Source of the DNA: Tolypeutes matacus
Lineage: Eukaryota; Chordata; Mammalia; Cingulata; Chlamyphoridae
Assembly: GCA_026826555.1 (NCBI GenBank)
Contig: JAKSZT010020895.1
Coordinates: 1,091,303 to 1,155,302, forward strand
Length of the DNA stretch: 64,000 nucleotides
Reading direction: 5' to 3'
Made by a program: the position numbers and the translations under genes. The notes under the pieces were generated by a model that saw only the letters and a list, made by a program, of their open reading frames with translations, did no database searches and was not told the DNA's origin. This document shows positions 36,326-46,599 of this stretch, one piece after another. Positions within the stretch are counted from its first letter, which is position 1. The number at the start of each line of letters is the position of its first letter.

Positions 36326-37105
36326 TTTTTAAGGATTTATTTATTTAATTATTTATTTATTTTTATCCATTTTTATCCCCTCCCACCCTGTTTTTGCTGT
36401 TACTGTGTATATTCACTGGGCAACTCTCTGTGTCCATTTCCTGCCCTCTCTTCTCATCCTTCTCCTTCTGTCTTCACTGGGATTTGATCCTTAGAGCCTC
36501 TGATGTGGGACAGAGGCATCCTACTAATGTCTGTGACACTTTATCTCCTGATTTTTCAGTGCATCTCATCTTGGCTCTCCCTTGTGTCACTCTCTCGTTT
36601 TGTCATTATCTTGCTGTGTGGCTTGTGGGCCAGGCAGCACACCCATGCAGGGAGCCTATCAGCTCACCCACTCACAGGGCCTGGAGGTGCACCTGTGCAT
36701 GGGGCCTGGCGGCTTACCTGCACACAGGGCGTGATGGCTCACCCACTCCCAGGCTATGGCGGCTCACCCGCTTGCAGGGCCTGATGGCACACTCGCACAT
36801 GGGGCTTGGCGGTGCACTCACGCACAAGGTCTGGTGGCTCTCCAGTGCATGGGGCCTGGTGGCACACTCACGCATGGGGCCTGGAGGCTCAACCATGGAT
36901 GGGGCCTGACAGATCACCTGCTCACAGGGCTTGGCAGCTCACCCTCAGTCAGAGCCTGATAACTCACCTTCGCTTGGGGCCTAATGGCCCACATGCCTTC
37001 TATATTTTTCTTTTTTTTTTCTTTTTACTGGGAGGTCCCGGGGTCGAACCCAGGTCCATTCATAAAGGAGAAGGATGCCCAACCACCCAAGCCTCATCTG
37101 TCCCC
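36326..37105 (-). mobile_element. Composite SINE: tRNA-like head, 25-bp array, second tRNA-like unit
   Basis: On the minus strand it starts near 37105 with a tRNA-like head whose B box reads GGGTTCGACCCC (37031-37045 region), then an A-rich linker (37005-37022). The 25-bp array at 36629-36998 follows. Next is a second tRNA-like unit with a B-box-like GGATCAAATCCC (about 36480-36492), and the element ends in an (AAAT)n tail at 36326-36362. I recall similar composite SINEs from the armadillo DAS group, but the exact subfamily is inference. A short CTATAT at each side may be a remnant of the target duplication. Confidence 0.7.
36629..36998 (-). repeat. 25-bp minisatellite, about 15 units, inside the composite SINE
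   Basis: Starting at 36629 every unit is exactly 25 bases, giving starts at 36654, 36679 and so on to 36954 and a last partial unit at 36979. The plus-strand consensus is about GCCTGGCGGCTCACCCGCAC followed by ACAGG. Units differ at many positions but there is no insertion or deletion in the array. Because 25 is not a multiple of 3 and the unit has no stop in any plus frame, long but meaningless open frames run through it (up to 171 codons, 36394-36909). Confidence 0.93.
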
Positions 37106-39109
37106 CTGCTATATCTCTTAAGTTTGACCAAAGATACCCAAAGTTACAGTCTTTTCACATACAGGATGGTCATATAATAAATCAGGCTTAGTTTATCACC
37201 AGCATTCTAAAAACCAGACCTAGGGAGAAAAACTAGGTCTGGGGACACATGCATGGTTTCTAATATAGCAATTGTTTAGCCTACTCTGATTATCACAAAA
37301 TCAGGCCAGTGAGAATATTCACACCATAATTCATTTTGAGGTAAATTCTTAGAAAGCAGCAACTGGATATTATCTTGCTTTGAAGCACTTCAGAATAAAT
37401 TCACAATTAATGACTCAGGTCATTGTCTCTCTGATTTCTTGTAACATCCTGGATACTAATATCTTCCAATCATACAATCACAGAGCTGCCACACTCTCCC
37501 TTTCATTGGATGCACCATAACTTGATAAACTCCTTAAACACTGTTAATTTTACATAATCCACATACTCAAAATTCTCCAGTAAACACTATAGTTTAAATC
37601 TTCATTTAGCCATAAGATTCCTTATGGCTGTCTGCTGCAGGAGAACCAGGCATTCACCATTCTCAACCAGGTCTTACTTAACCCATCAGAGTCTACTCAG
37701 CTCCCACCATTTCCAGATTCATTTCACTGATTACTGCAGCCCACCAGACAATGAATACTCAAATTTCCTAAGTCTTTTTGAGATTTAGAATTGACTACTT
37801 GGCATTATATTGTTTATTTATTTTTGTGCACATGTTAAATAAATTAGCTTATCTCCATAAGTGAGTCTTAGCTTGGTGAGTGTTAGGTACTGTGCCTCAT
37901 ATTATCTCTGAACTGGACATAATGGAAACAAAACAAAACAAATCTTTCTGGTCTTCAGATTTGATTGTTAGGTACCTGAGTTTCAAAATTTTCTTGTACA
38001 CTTCTCTGAAATACAAACTTACCTTCTGTTTTATTTATTTCCTCTCAACTTTTCCAAAATCACAATAAAAGAAATTATTGTTGCCCTTCTTTGAATTCAC
38101 TTATGCAATTTATAGGGAAAGTGCAAATTATCATATATGGATTCTCTTAAAATATATAGCCACAAGAGATGATCTATAATTACCAAGTAGAAGGTGTAAT
38201 AGTGCCAACTATTGATCAAATTTTGATTACTAAATTATTGCCAGAGTTTTCCAATAAACATTATTCAAGATGCAAAAAATCATTGTTACTGTTTTAATAA
38301 TAAATACCAAATTATATTTCTTATTCATATTGGACAGTGATTAGTTGTAGGCTGCTTAAACAAAACTTAACGGGTGTCCAATGTCCAATTCTCTAAGTGT
38401 CCTATTTAAATCTAAGATATGTGCAATGATCCACAGCTTCCATACAATCAGAATCAACTGATAAATTCCATGAATATTTGTTAATAAATTTCAATATGAA
38501 AATAGTTCTCAAGAATCCTGAAGATGGCACTTACTTACTTTTTAAGGAAAGCTTTCAGTTTTTCTAACAAAAATTCAAGGACCTTTTCCCAATTTCATTT
38601 CAATTTTCAAGAAAAGAAGAAACTTGTATGTTCAGCGTTTATGTTGCCACATATTCTTTATCAATCCTTAGATAGTATATTTATCACAGTCTCTTAGGAA
38701 AATGAAAACAAAGACAAAACATGGTTCCTGTTTGATTTCCAAACAAGTTTAGCTGAGAGATATTTAATTTGCAGAAATTTTATTCCAGTACCTCTGTGAG
38801 TTTTAAATTTCCATTGCTATAAATTGACCAATTGATAAATTGACAAGGTGAAGCTGAACTTTTTTCTCTTTTAAACTTTTTTCAAAAGCCTAATAATACA
38901 AATATGAATCAAATCATCTTTTTTCCCATGCACATGTGGAAACTAAGATAATATGAGTATCCATTTTGCTATAAGAATAATTGCAGGAAACTCTGAAGGC
39001 CTGGAAAGAAAGTACATAATGCTTACAACAGAGGGGGAAAAAAAAAGTAGAAATAGTAATAAACCCTTTGGTGTATGTAAATGGGAAGTACTAGTGTTGC
39101 CTCAGTTTA
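37106..39109. other. Unassigned AT-rich sequence
   Basis: About 2 kb with no gene, RNA or element that I recognise. Confidence 0.45.
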
Positions 39110-39540
39110 TCATTTAAAGTCTAATAAAAACTTTAAAGAGTGAACACTGCAGTTTGAGTCTTTTGGGGACCCCAGAAATTTATTTTCTTGAATTGGTCTA
39201 TTCCTGTGGGTGTGAACCTATTGAAGATGGGACCCTTGATTTGATTACTTCAGTAAGTATAAACCAAGGTGGGTCTTATAGATTGCGTGATAGAAGAATA
39301 TGACAAATTTCCATAAAAGTTGGAAGGCCTCCCTGAGAGAGTGCTAATAGGGCTGAGGCTAGATGAAAACAAAAAATTTTTTACAGAGTCTAGATGTAAG
39401 AATAAGAGGGGAGATGATACAAATGTTAAAAGGAGCAAGTACAAAGTGATTATGGGGAGTAAGGGTGTCATACTGGGGAAACAGTATGTTCTTATTTTAC
39501 TGCAGTAGCATCCTCCAAATTTAGCCTTCCAGTGGCATTT
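39110..39540 (+). mobile_element. Unclassified interspersed repeat, LTR-like
   Basis: Phrases such as CTATTCCTGTGGGTGTGAAC, then GATTACTTCAG and GGTGGGTCTTATAGATTG, are ones I associate with a common mammalian interspersed repeat, but I cannot name the family. No coding capacity. Confidence 0.4.
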
Positions 39541-39693
39541 CCTCCTCTTTCAGATTTTTCCTCGTATTGCAGCCATAATGCATTTTCTAACACACAATAT
39601 TTACTTTATTATTCCAGAAATCCCTCATTTATTCCACAGTCTTTCTTGATAAACTCCTTAGCATGGCATACATGGCCATTTTAGTTTTGGCTC

Positions 39694-40190
39694 TTGTTTT
39701 AGTTTGGTTAGAGTTATTGGGAGCACCAAAAATAGTTTGGCTTTTTAGAGGGAATTTATTAAGTTAAAGGCTTAATGATTTTAGGCTGTGAACACATCCA
39801 GATAAAGACATTATTAGAAATGCTGTCACCTAACTTTGGCTTTAGTGATCCTGGAGTCATTCCATGTGGCAAAGCACGTGGAAATATATGTTTCTCTTCT
39901 GAGGCTTTTTGCTTCAGCTTCTGGCTGCTCCATCTGTGGCTCCCTCTCTTCCACTTTCCTCTCTGAGCTCCTGGGCTCCTTCACTCCATGTCTACAGTTT
40001 TTCTCTGTGTGTCTGCTACTTTCAGTCCTCCAATTCTAAAGAACTCCAGCAAGAGGCTTCAAAATGCTGCAGCTTACATTTAGGTCTCTATATTTATTTT
40101 TACTACATCATTCTTTCCCTTGCCACATGTTCTAACCTTATAGACTACAGCTTACTAAATACACCATGAACATTTAACTAGAGCCATTGA
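39694..40190 (-). mobile_element. LTR-like repeat related to 25276-25785
   Basis: On the minus strand the end reads AATAAATTCCCTCTAAAAAG, CCAAACTATTTTTGGTGCTC and finishes AAACTAAAACA, matching the 3' end layout of the LTR-like elements at 8460-8830 and 25276-25785 (AATAAA, a 'ccaa..ttttggt' phrase, then a terminal CA). The left limit on its own strand is uncertain. Confidence 0.5.
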
Positions 40191-40419
40191 ACATTCTTCT
40201 CCTTTTGACTTCAGTTTACCAATTTCTACTTGCCCTTAGGACTATATTCTCATTCATTTCATGGCTCCAAGACAGGAAAATGTTTCCAATTCCTTCTTCA
40301 TCCTAGCCCACCCTCTGTGTCTTATCAGTCTTAATGGAACTAATTTGCTTCTTTTTTTCTTCTTTTTTTTTTTTTTTTTTTACTGTATCACTACAAATTT
40401 TATTCAGAAACTCATCTTT

Positions 40420-40439
40420 GTGTGTGTGTGTGTGTGTGT
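40420..40439 (+). repeat. (GT)n microsatellite
   Basis: Ten GT-type dinucleotides in the 3'UTR of the U2AF1 retrocopy. Confidence 0.9.
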
Positions 40440-40739
40440 TTTAAATTCCCATTATGAACTGGCTTGGTCAATTACAACACTTCCCAGCAGACACACAGTA
40501 AAAATGGCTCAGAATCGTCCTTATCTTTCCCGATCTCTCGATAGCCTTCTGTCACGCTCCTGTCTCCCGCTGCCACCACCGCATCCACGGTCTCTAGATC
40601 GAGATCTACGTTCACGAGACCGGAACCGAGACCTATGCTTCTTACACCGTTGCCCGTACAACTCCCGCCGCAGTTCTCTAGAAATGGGCTTCAGGTGCAT
40701 GAAATTACAGAAGCCGCCTCGTGTACACTCTCCCATTTC

Positions 40740-40999
40740 TTTTTTTTTTTTTTAGTAAATGCTTCCATCAGTTTATTTTCTGTATTAAAAAAACACACAC
40801 AAGCTACAAATTTAATACTTCTTTAAAATATTACATACTAAACAAAGCCAGCTCTCACTCATGCTGCAAGTTGGTCTATGTTCTCTTTATTTCTGTTTGC
40901 CAGATGTTCTTCAATTATTTCTGCAAACAGATTCCTCTTCAAGAGATTATATGCAAGAGGTAAAAGCTGGCCAGCAATTTTATGAAAATAGTGTGAACC
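40740..40999 (-). pseudogene. Unidentified mRNA 3' end embedded in the U2AF1 retrocopy
   Basis: A 260-base segment splits the U2AF1 sequence between CAGTAT and GAAATGGGA. On the minus strand it reads open from 40999 for 45 codons, beginning [20 protein letters not shown] and ending ENIDQLAA before TGA. An AT-rich 3'UTR follows, then AATAAA about 20 bases before a 14-base A tail (40740-40753). That is the end of a polyadenylated mRNA. I do not recognise the protein. No target duplication flanks it: U2AF1 sequence resumes without loss or repeat. It may be a second retrotransposition into the pseudogene, or a joining of two RNAs before insertion. Confidence 0.8.
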
Positions 41000-41514
41000 C
41001 ATACTGAAGACAATAGGCTTCTCTGAAGTCAGTCACAGGTGAAAGCACAGCATGAATCGGCTGTCCATTAAACCAATGGTTAAGTCAAAAACAGCCTTTT
41101 CTGCATCTTCTTCACGACGAAACTTGACATAAACATTCCCAACTAGATGGTCTCCAAGTTTATCACAGACATTCATCTCCTCCACTTCACCATACTTCTC
41201 CTCCATTTCTTTTAAAACCTCCTCAAAAAACTCATCACAGTGCTCCTGCATGTCCACATCGCTCACAGCACAGCGCAAACTGTCAGCAGACTGGGAAGAG
41301 TTTTGAGAGTTATGGTAAATGTTCAAGAGGGCAATGGTCTGGCTAAAGGTCGGTTTATTGTGCAACGGAGAGCATCTGTCTCCATGACGACATGCTCCAA
41401 TTTTGAAATAAAATGAACAGTTGATTTTGTCTTTCTCAGTGCCGAAGATGGATGCCAAGTATTCCGCCATTTCCCACCCGCCGCTGCCGCTGCAGACGGC
41501 CTAATTTGCTTCTT

Positions 41515-42229
41515 ATACATCATTATGTTGAACATATTACACTATATTGAAATCACATGTTTGTCTGTTTTTTCTTCCACTAAATGATATGTTTTATAGG
41601 GAATAGATTTTGTTTAATTCATTATATACCTCCTACAACTATTGCTATGCCTAGAACATAGTAATCACTCAAACAGTATTTGCTGAAATCATGTAATTCT
41701 CATTTCAACCTGCAACAGAAATATTTAAAATAAATTAAATGGAACATCATCATCAGTTTTTATTGGTTTATTTGTTGCTGTTGTTTGATCACCAACTCAT
41801 TATACTCTTTACTTAATTGGTAATTGTGGAAGTGACCAAATACACATGTTAGGCCAAGTTCAATATTAATATGAAAAATGAAAATAAAAAATTAATAAAA
41901 GAGTTGCTGTAGGAATATAGTCATTTACCATCTTTGAATATCTGTGGCCTTATTTTTGAAAGAAAGGAGGATGAAATAAACAATCCTCAAAGTACATTAA
42001 AACTATGAATTTGCTTCAATTAGTGTCTCCATTACTGCCTTTATACAATAGGGACTTCATTTAATTTATGCTAAGACTCTGCCACCTATAGGTGATTCTA
42101 TTTCTCACTTGTAAGTGAAAAACAAATTTATGCTTTCAACTACTATTTTTAGAGAGGAATTTTATACTCCTAGATTATATTTTTAAATTTTTACCAATTG
42201 ACATATAATTTAGTTGAGAATAAGACATC
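41515..42229. other. Unassigned AT-rich sequence
   Basis: No gene or element recognised. Confidence 0.45.
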
Positions 42230-42990
42230 ATTTAATATGAGAGGAAATCCAAGTTGGCAGAGTAGGGAAAGGCAGGCTAAGCTCCTCCTCTGTAAATTGT
42301 GGGAAGGTAGGCAAGCTTGCTTGGCAGAAGGGAACATGCAGGAAAGTGGGGGCAATTGGAGAGAGATGCTAGAGAGGTATTACTCAATGAGCTTGGGGAG
42401 AGGAAAGCAGGGTAATTGATTTGGCTGGAAGACCACTGCTCAGTCATCTCTGAGAGTAAGGAAGAAACCCAGGGACCAGGTTTCCAATGGCCAGCAGGCT
42501 CCTGAGCTAGAAGACCTGTGGAGCAAATGGTGTGGGGAGTGGCACCCAACAGTTCAGGGAGATAGAGAAGTGGGGAGAAGGGGATATAGGGCTGGTAGAT
42601 GGGCCTTGAGCCAGTTCCCAAGAAAAGGAGAAACACCAGACGGTGCTGAAGCAGATCCAGGAAGAAGGAAAGGGGAAACTAATCAGGTGGACTGTCACAC
42701 CCACCTTCCCTGGATGAGAGAGGAAATGGGTAAGTGAGGGGGTGGGCTGACAAGTGCCCAACAGCCCTGCTGAGAGAGGAGCTGGGAGTGGAAGCATGGA
42801 AGCTGTCAGATGTACAACCATCCTCAGGGAAATGGGGGAAGGAAGAGGTAAAGGGTGAGCGATCAGGTGCCCAAAGAGTCCAGAACAGAAGGGAGCCACA
42901 GTCATCCACTGAGTTGTCAGGCACCCAGCCAGCTCCCTAGGGGAGGGTCAGTTGTGGTACAAGCATCCTCGTCACAGAAAACTTAGACTA
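42230..42990 (+). mobile_element. L1 5'UTR-like block with ~109-bp repeats
   Basis: Opens AATCCAAGTTGGCAGAGTAG, like an L1 5' end, and is GA-rich. Repeated units begin at 42540 (GGCACCCAACAG), 42645 (GGTGCTGAAGCAG), 42751 (AAGTGCCCAACAGC) and 42864 (AGGTGCCCAAAGAG), spacings 105, 106 and 113. Each unit also has a CTGTCA phrase about 45-50 bases in, then GGGAAATGG or GAGGAAATGG. No ORF1 follows; the next recognisable element is an opposite-strand L1 tail at 43203. Confidence 0.65.
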
Positions 42991-43202
42991 AGATTTTCTT
43001 TTTTACTTGTTTTATTACTTATTCTTTGTTTTTTCCTCTTCATCCAGTTACCTTACTTGCAGAGGACTGACTAGAGGGTGATTGATTGCTGAGCACTGGC
43101 AACATGAGAGGATTGCTAGTGACCACAGAGGGAGGCCAGTTTTTTCATATTTTTCCCCTTTGTTTCTTATATCTTTTTTCTTTTTATCCCTATTTTCATT
43201 TT

Positions 43203-44470
43203 TTCTTTATTTTTAAAGAAGTTTTGGATTAATTAAAAGTTACATTGAGAATATAGATGATTCCCATATTCCCCACCCCACCCATCATATTTTCCCCTAT
43301 TAATAGTGTCTTTCATTAGTATGGTACACTTGTTATAATTGACGAACTAATAGTGAAGCATTGCTACTAACTATTGTCTATAGTTTAAATTATGATTTAC
43401 TCTTTGTACCAACAATGTTATAGGTTTTGACAAAATGTATAATGGCCTATATACGTGATTGCAATATCATGCAGAAAAATTCTAAGGTAAGAAAAATACC
43501 CATGTTACACCTACTCTTCCCTCTCCTTCTCCTCAGAAACTCTGGTAACCATTGTCTTTATAACAATGTTACAAGTTATTCTAGTACAAGAAAATAATAA
43601 TTATAATTTGTTCCATAGTTGCATTGTTCTCTTATGTTTGTTCATTCCTCTGTCTTGAGGATTCTGGGATGGTGAGACCCACTCTGCTTCCAACTAAGAG
43701 GGTCCTTAGATCCCATGAGTCAGATATATGGAACTATCTTGCTTGGAGTTATAAATAATCTCTATTTTTTGGAATAGGAGTTGTCCACCATCATTCTTTT
43801 GTTAGTAGTCCTGGGCAAGTCTGATGAACTGGAGAGTAGGTGTTGGTTGGAACTCTGCTGAGATTCAGAGCTTAACCAGCACATGAACAGCCCAAAGATT
43901 TAAGTCCCTAGGAAATATATTTAATGGGTACCATACTAATTGTAGGTTCAAATTCAATGGTCAAAAGAATCATGTATAGAAAAATTATGAATAAGTCTAA
44001 CTCTACTACATTGGGGAGAATGGTTATCATATATTCCAAGGTAAGCCCTACAAACTGAGTGCTGATTTGCTGGGGTTTTATGCCCTTCTCATACTGCCCA
44101 GACATCTCTAGAGCCTTCAGACTTGAGGCATTGTTTTCTATGGAAGTCAGAGAGAACTTCTAAAGGCATACATACATGTAACCTCTGGAATGAAATCCTG
44201 TCTCATGTTTGAAATCTCTTAGCCATAAAAACTCATTTGTATTTACTACTTCCCCATTTATTCAAGGTCTTTTTCCAAATGCTAACTGGCATTTGGTAGT
44301 AATCAGTCTGTACCACAGAAGCCCAATACCAGGTATCATTTCCCATGACAGGAGAAAGGCAGTGAGCTTATATGCTGAGTTTGGCTTAGACTGAGGCCAC
44401 ATCTGAGTAACAAGGAGATGTTCAGGAGGTAACTCCTAGGAAAAATATATGACTAGGCTAATTGTCAAGA
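43203..44470 (-). mobile_element. L1 3'UTR fragment, about 1.27 kb
   Basis: Minus-strand copy of the L1 3'UTR seen at 20290-21500. From the tail: CTTTCATTAGTATGGTACAC, TGACAAAATGTATAATGGCC, GATTGCAATATCATGCAG, GAACAGCCCAAAGATT and CTGTACCACAGAAGCCC with CATTTCCCATGACAGGAG. It is 5'-truncated with no ORF2. Confidence 0.85.
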
Positions 44471-44639
44471 ATAAGGCTCATAAATACAAGCATTAATAAG
44501 TTTAATAAGATATTTTAAATGACCATTCTTAGTTTTCACAAGCAGGACTAGGATAAAATTTGAATTTTGGGCATTCTGAATCCATAAATCAGGGAAATCA
44601 CTTAGTCTGGACAAACTAAGCCTACTGTCACCTAAAGCA

Positions 44640-44880
44640 TAACGGTAATAGTTAGCATTTTCATTGACTTGATATCCACCAACCTCATTGTTCTGTTTTT
44701 ATATGTGTTAGGTTATTTCATACTAATGCTAAATCTATATGAGGGACAAACTCCTATATTTTCAGATGGGTAAAGTGAGGCATGGAGAGGTCAAATGAAA
44801 CATCCAGGAACACATAGTAAAGGATGAAGCTGAGATTCAAACACAGGACCAAGGCTATAGTCAGTGAAAATGCCTCTTGC
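44640..44880 (-). mobile_element. MIR SINE, ancient
   Basis: The plus strand reads as the reverse of MIR: TTTCAGATGGGTAAAGTGAG, GCATGGAGAGGTCAAATGAA and AGCTGAGATTCAAACACAGG, the last being the reverse of the MIR B-box region. MIRs predate placental radiation, so this segment has been stable a long time. Confidence 0.7.
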
Positions 44881-46599
44881 CAATCCCTTTGCAACTGCCA
44901 CATACTAACCACTTTTCAGAGTAGACACTCCCTTACTGGTTTGTAGAAAATTTTAAGTTTCTACTTCACTTTTGTTCAAATGCCCACCTCCTCATTTTTA
45001 TTCATAGGAGGCTGGCTGCATTGTGAGATATGTTACTGTTTCTTCTCCCCCTTGCAGCACCTCCAAACTCTGAACAGTTCTAAACAGTGAGCATGCTAGG
45101 ACTCCATTTTAAGATGAAGCATAACCACCATAGTCAGATGAGAGGCTTGGGAGAAAGAAATATCTTATCACATTTAGTTATCAATCTCTGTACATTTCTC
45201 TCTCTCACAACTGACAGCACCTTTTTTTTTTTTGAGGAAAGGGAAAGGTTTCAATTCATTTTTATTATATGATCTCACTCCTCTCACCAAAATGTGCTTC
45301 TTTGACTGATGCCATGTTTTCCTTTTTGCCACATTTAGATTCAAACTGAACCCACAGAACTGAGCTATGTCAGTGATGATGTCACACAAGGGTTACTGGG
45401 AGCCTTGGTACTCACTCAGCTCCCAACTGCTCTTTCCTGAGGTTGGTAATCTCAGACCTCCCTGTGGGTGAGTGATTTTGGCTGTAAATTGACAGATATT
45501 CAGAACTAAATCAGAGTCTACACCTCAGGAAATGTTGGGACAGCACTTACAACTAGGACAAGTGATAAAATCATACAGAAACTGTTCTTTTAGGTTTATT
45601 CACCCAGATAAGATGAAACAACAATCTGGGAAGAAGAGACTTTTCTCTAAAACTTTAGGTAAGGATGGAAGGAAAATTGACTGATGGGAGCTGGAAAATG
45701 AGGGGTTGGATTCTCCCTGTCCAGATTTCTCATGATTTCTCTGGAACCTGGTTTATCCTGGGCCAGAACAAAAATGAAGGATTTGACGTAAGTGGATAAA
45801 GCTTACTGAGGCATTTGCTGAGAAAGTACTTTATGTTACTTAGTAGAAAATTAACAAAATATCTTAATATGAAAGAATAAATGAATAAATGAGTAAGTAA
45901 ATACAAGATTTCTGAGCTGAGAGGTTTCCAGAGTTGGCTCAGAAAATTTATCCAATTATGCATTCCAAGATCTAAATATTTTGTGTAGATAGAAAGGGAA
46001 GAAATGGGCAATTGGGGCAGAAGAGTGTGTGACAGGGGAACAGGGTGTTTCAAAACATTTTTACTTCTGTGTAATTGTTATTACATTTTCTAATGAGATT
46101 GTATTTTTTGAGGAATTTAGGAAAGCAATACAATTGAGATCATCTAATAAAGGCATGATAATAGGACTTTTTTTTTTTCAGGAAAAAGCAGTTTTTACAT
46201 TAAACTTTTACTTGGTTAAAATGTTATAAAGAAGAGGTATAACTGTGAGAACTAATGCATATTAGAAGAGTTAATATCTTTCTTTAAATATAATTTCTTT
46301 TCCATAAGCCTTCCCTTAAAAGAAATTTGGAAACACAGTAAAAAAAAAAGTGAACATTTCTCCTATTTCAGTGTTTGCATTCTGAATTTGCTAAGAAAAT
46401 AACTTTCATAAAATGCTTCTATAAAGAAGTAACATACTATTAGGAAAGTTCCAGCATATGAAGTGATTTCATTGTTACAAATGAAAAAATCATTTAGAAT
46501 TCAAAATTAGGTTCAAAAATTTATATATGTGTGTGTGTGTGAATCTATAGTTGTAAACATAAAATCCCAATATTTATTATAGTGTTTTCAAAGAGTAAA
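44881..46599. other. Unassigned, apart from a possible retrocopy tail at 45223-45420
   Basis: No gene seen. Homopolymer A/T runs occur at 46168-46179 and 46340-46348, and a short GT run at 46526-46541. Confidence 0.4.
45223..45420 (-). pseudogene. Possible 3' fragment of a processed transcript
   Basis: On the minus strand a basic open stretch (KRKTWHQSKKHILVRGVRSY, 45174-45389 frame) is followed by an AATAAA (about 45264) and, some 30 bases later, an 11-base A run at 45223-45233. That looks like an mRNA end. I cannot identify the parent, and I found no flanking duplication, so chance remains possible. Confidence 0.3.

Larger units (their letters stand above)
40354..41500 (-). pseudogene. U2AF1: Processed pseudogene of splicing factor U2AF1 (U2AF35)
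   Basis: U2AF1 is the small subunit of the U2 auxiliary factor, which reads the 3' splice-site AG. Here its mRNA copy lies on the minus strand without introns. ATG is at 41470, after a GC-rich 5'UTR of about 30 bases. Residues [15 protein letters not shown], the first CCCH zinc finger (C18, C27, C33, H37 kept) and the UHM domain follow. A deletion of about 4 bases near 41080 shifts the frame to a stop at 41033. After an inserted segment (40740-40999) the second zinc finger resumes ([16 protein letters not shown]) with an RS-rich tail; the original stop is at 40509-40511, with a premature stop just before it. AATAAA lies at 40398-40403 (reverse) and the poly-A tail at 40354-40381. CTAATTTGCTTCTT at 40340-40353 and 41501-41514 is a 14-bp target duplication, the mark of L1-mediated insertion. 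Confidence 0.96.

Noticed and set aside
36394..36909. 171-codon open frame, the longest in the window
   Set aside because: It runs through the 25-bp array. The unit has no stop in any plus frame, so long frames arise automatically, and the other two frames give similar repeats.
40509..41470. Functional U2AF1 gene
   Set aside because: No introns, a frameshift near 41080, an insertion in the second zinc finger region, a premature stop, a poly-A tail and a target duplication.
42507..42905. 132-codon minus-strand open frame, proline/serine-rich
   Set aside because: Antisense of the GA-rich repeats in an L1 5'UTR-like block; no protein features.
45087..45272. Short plus-strand open frame
   Set aside because: It crosses a poly-T run and has no supporting features.
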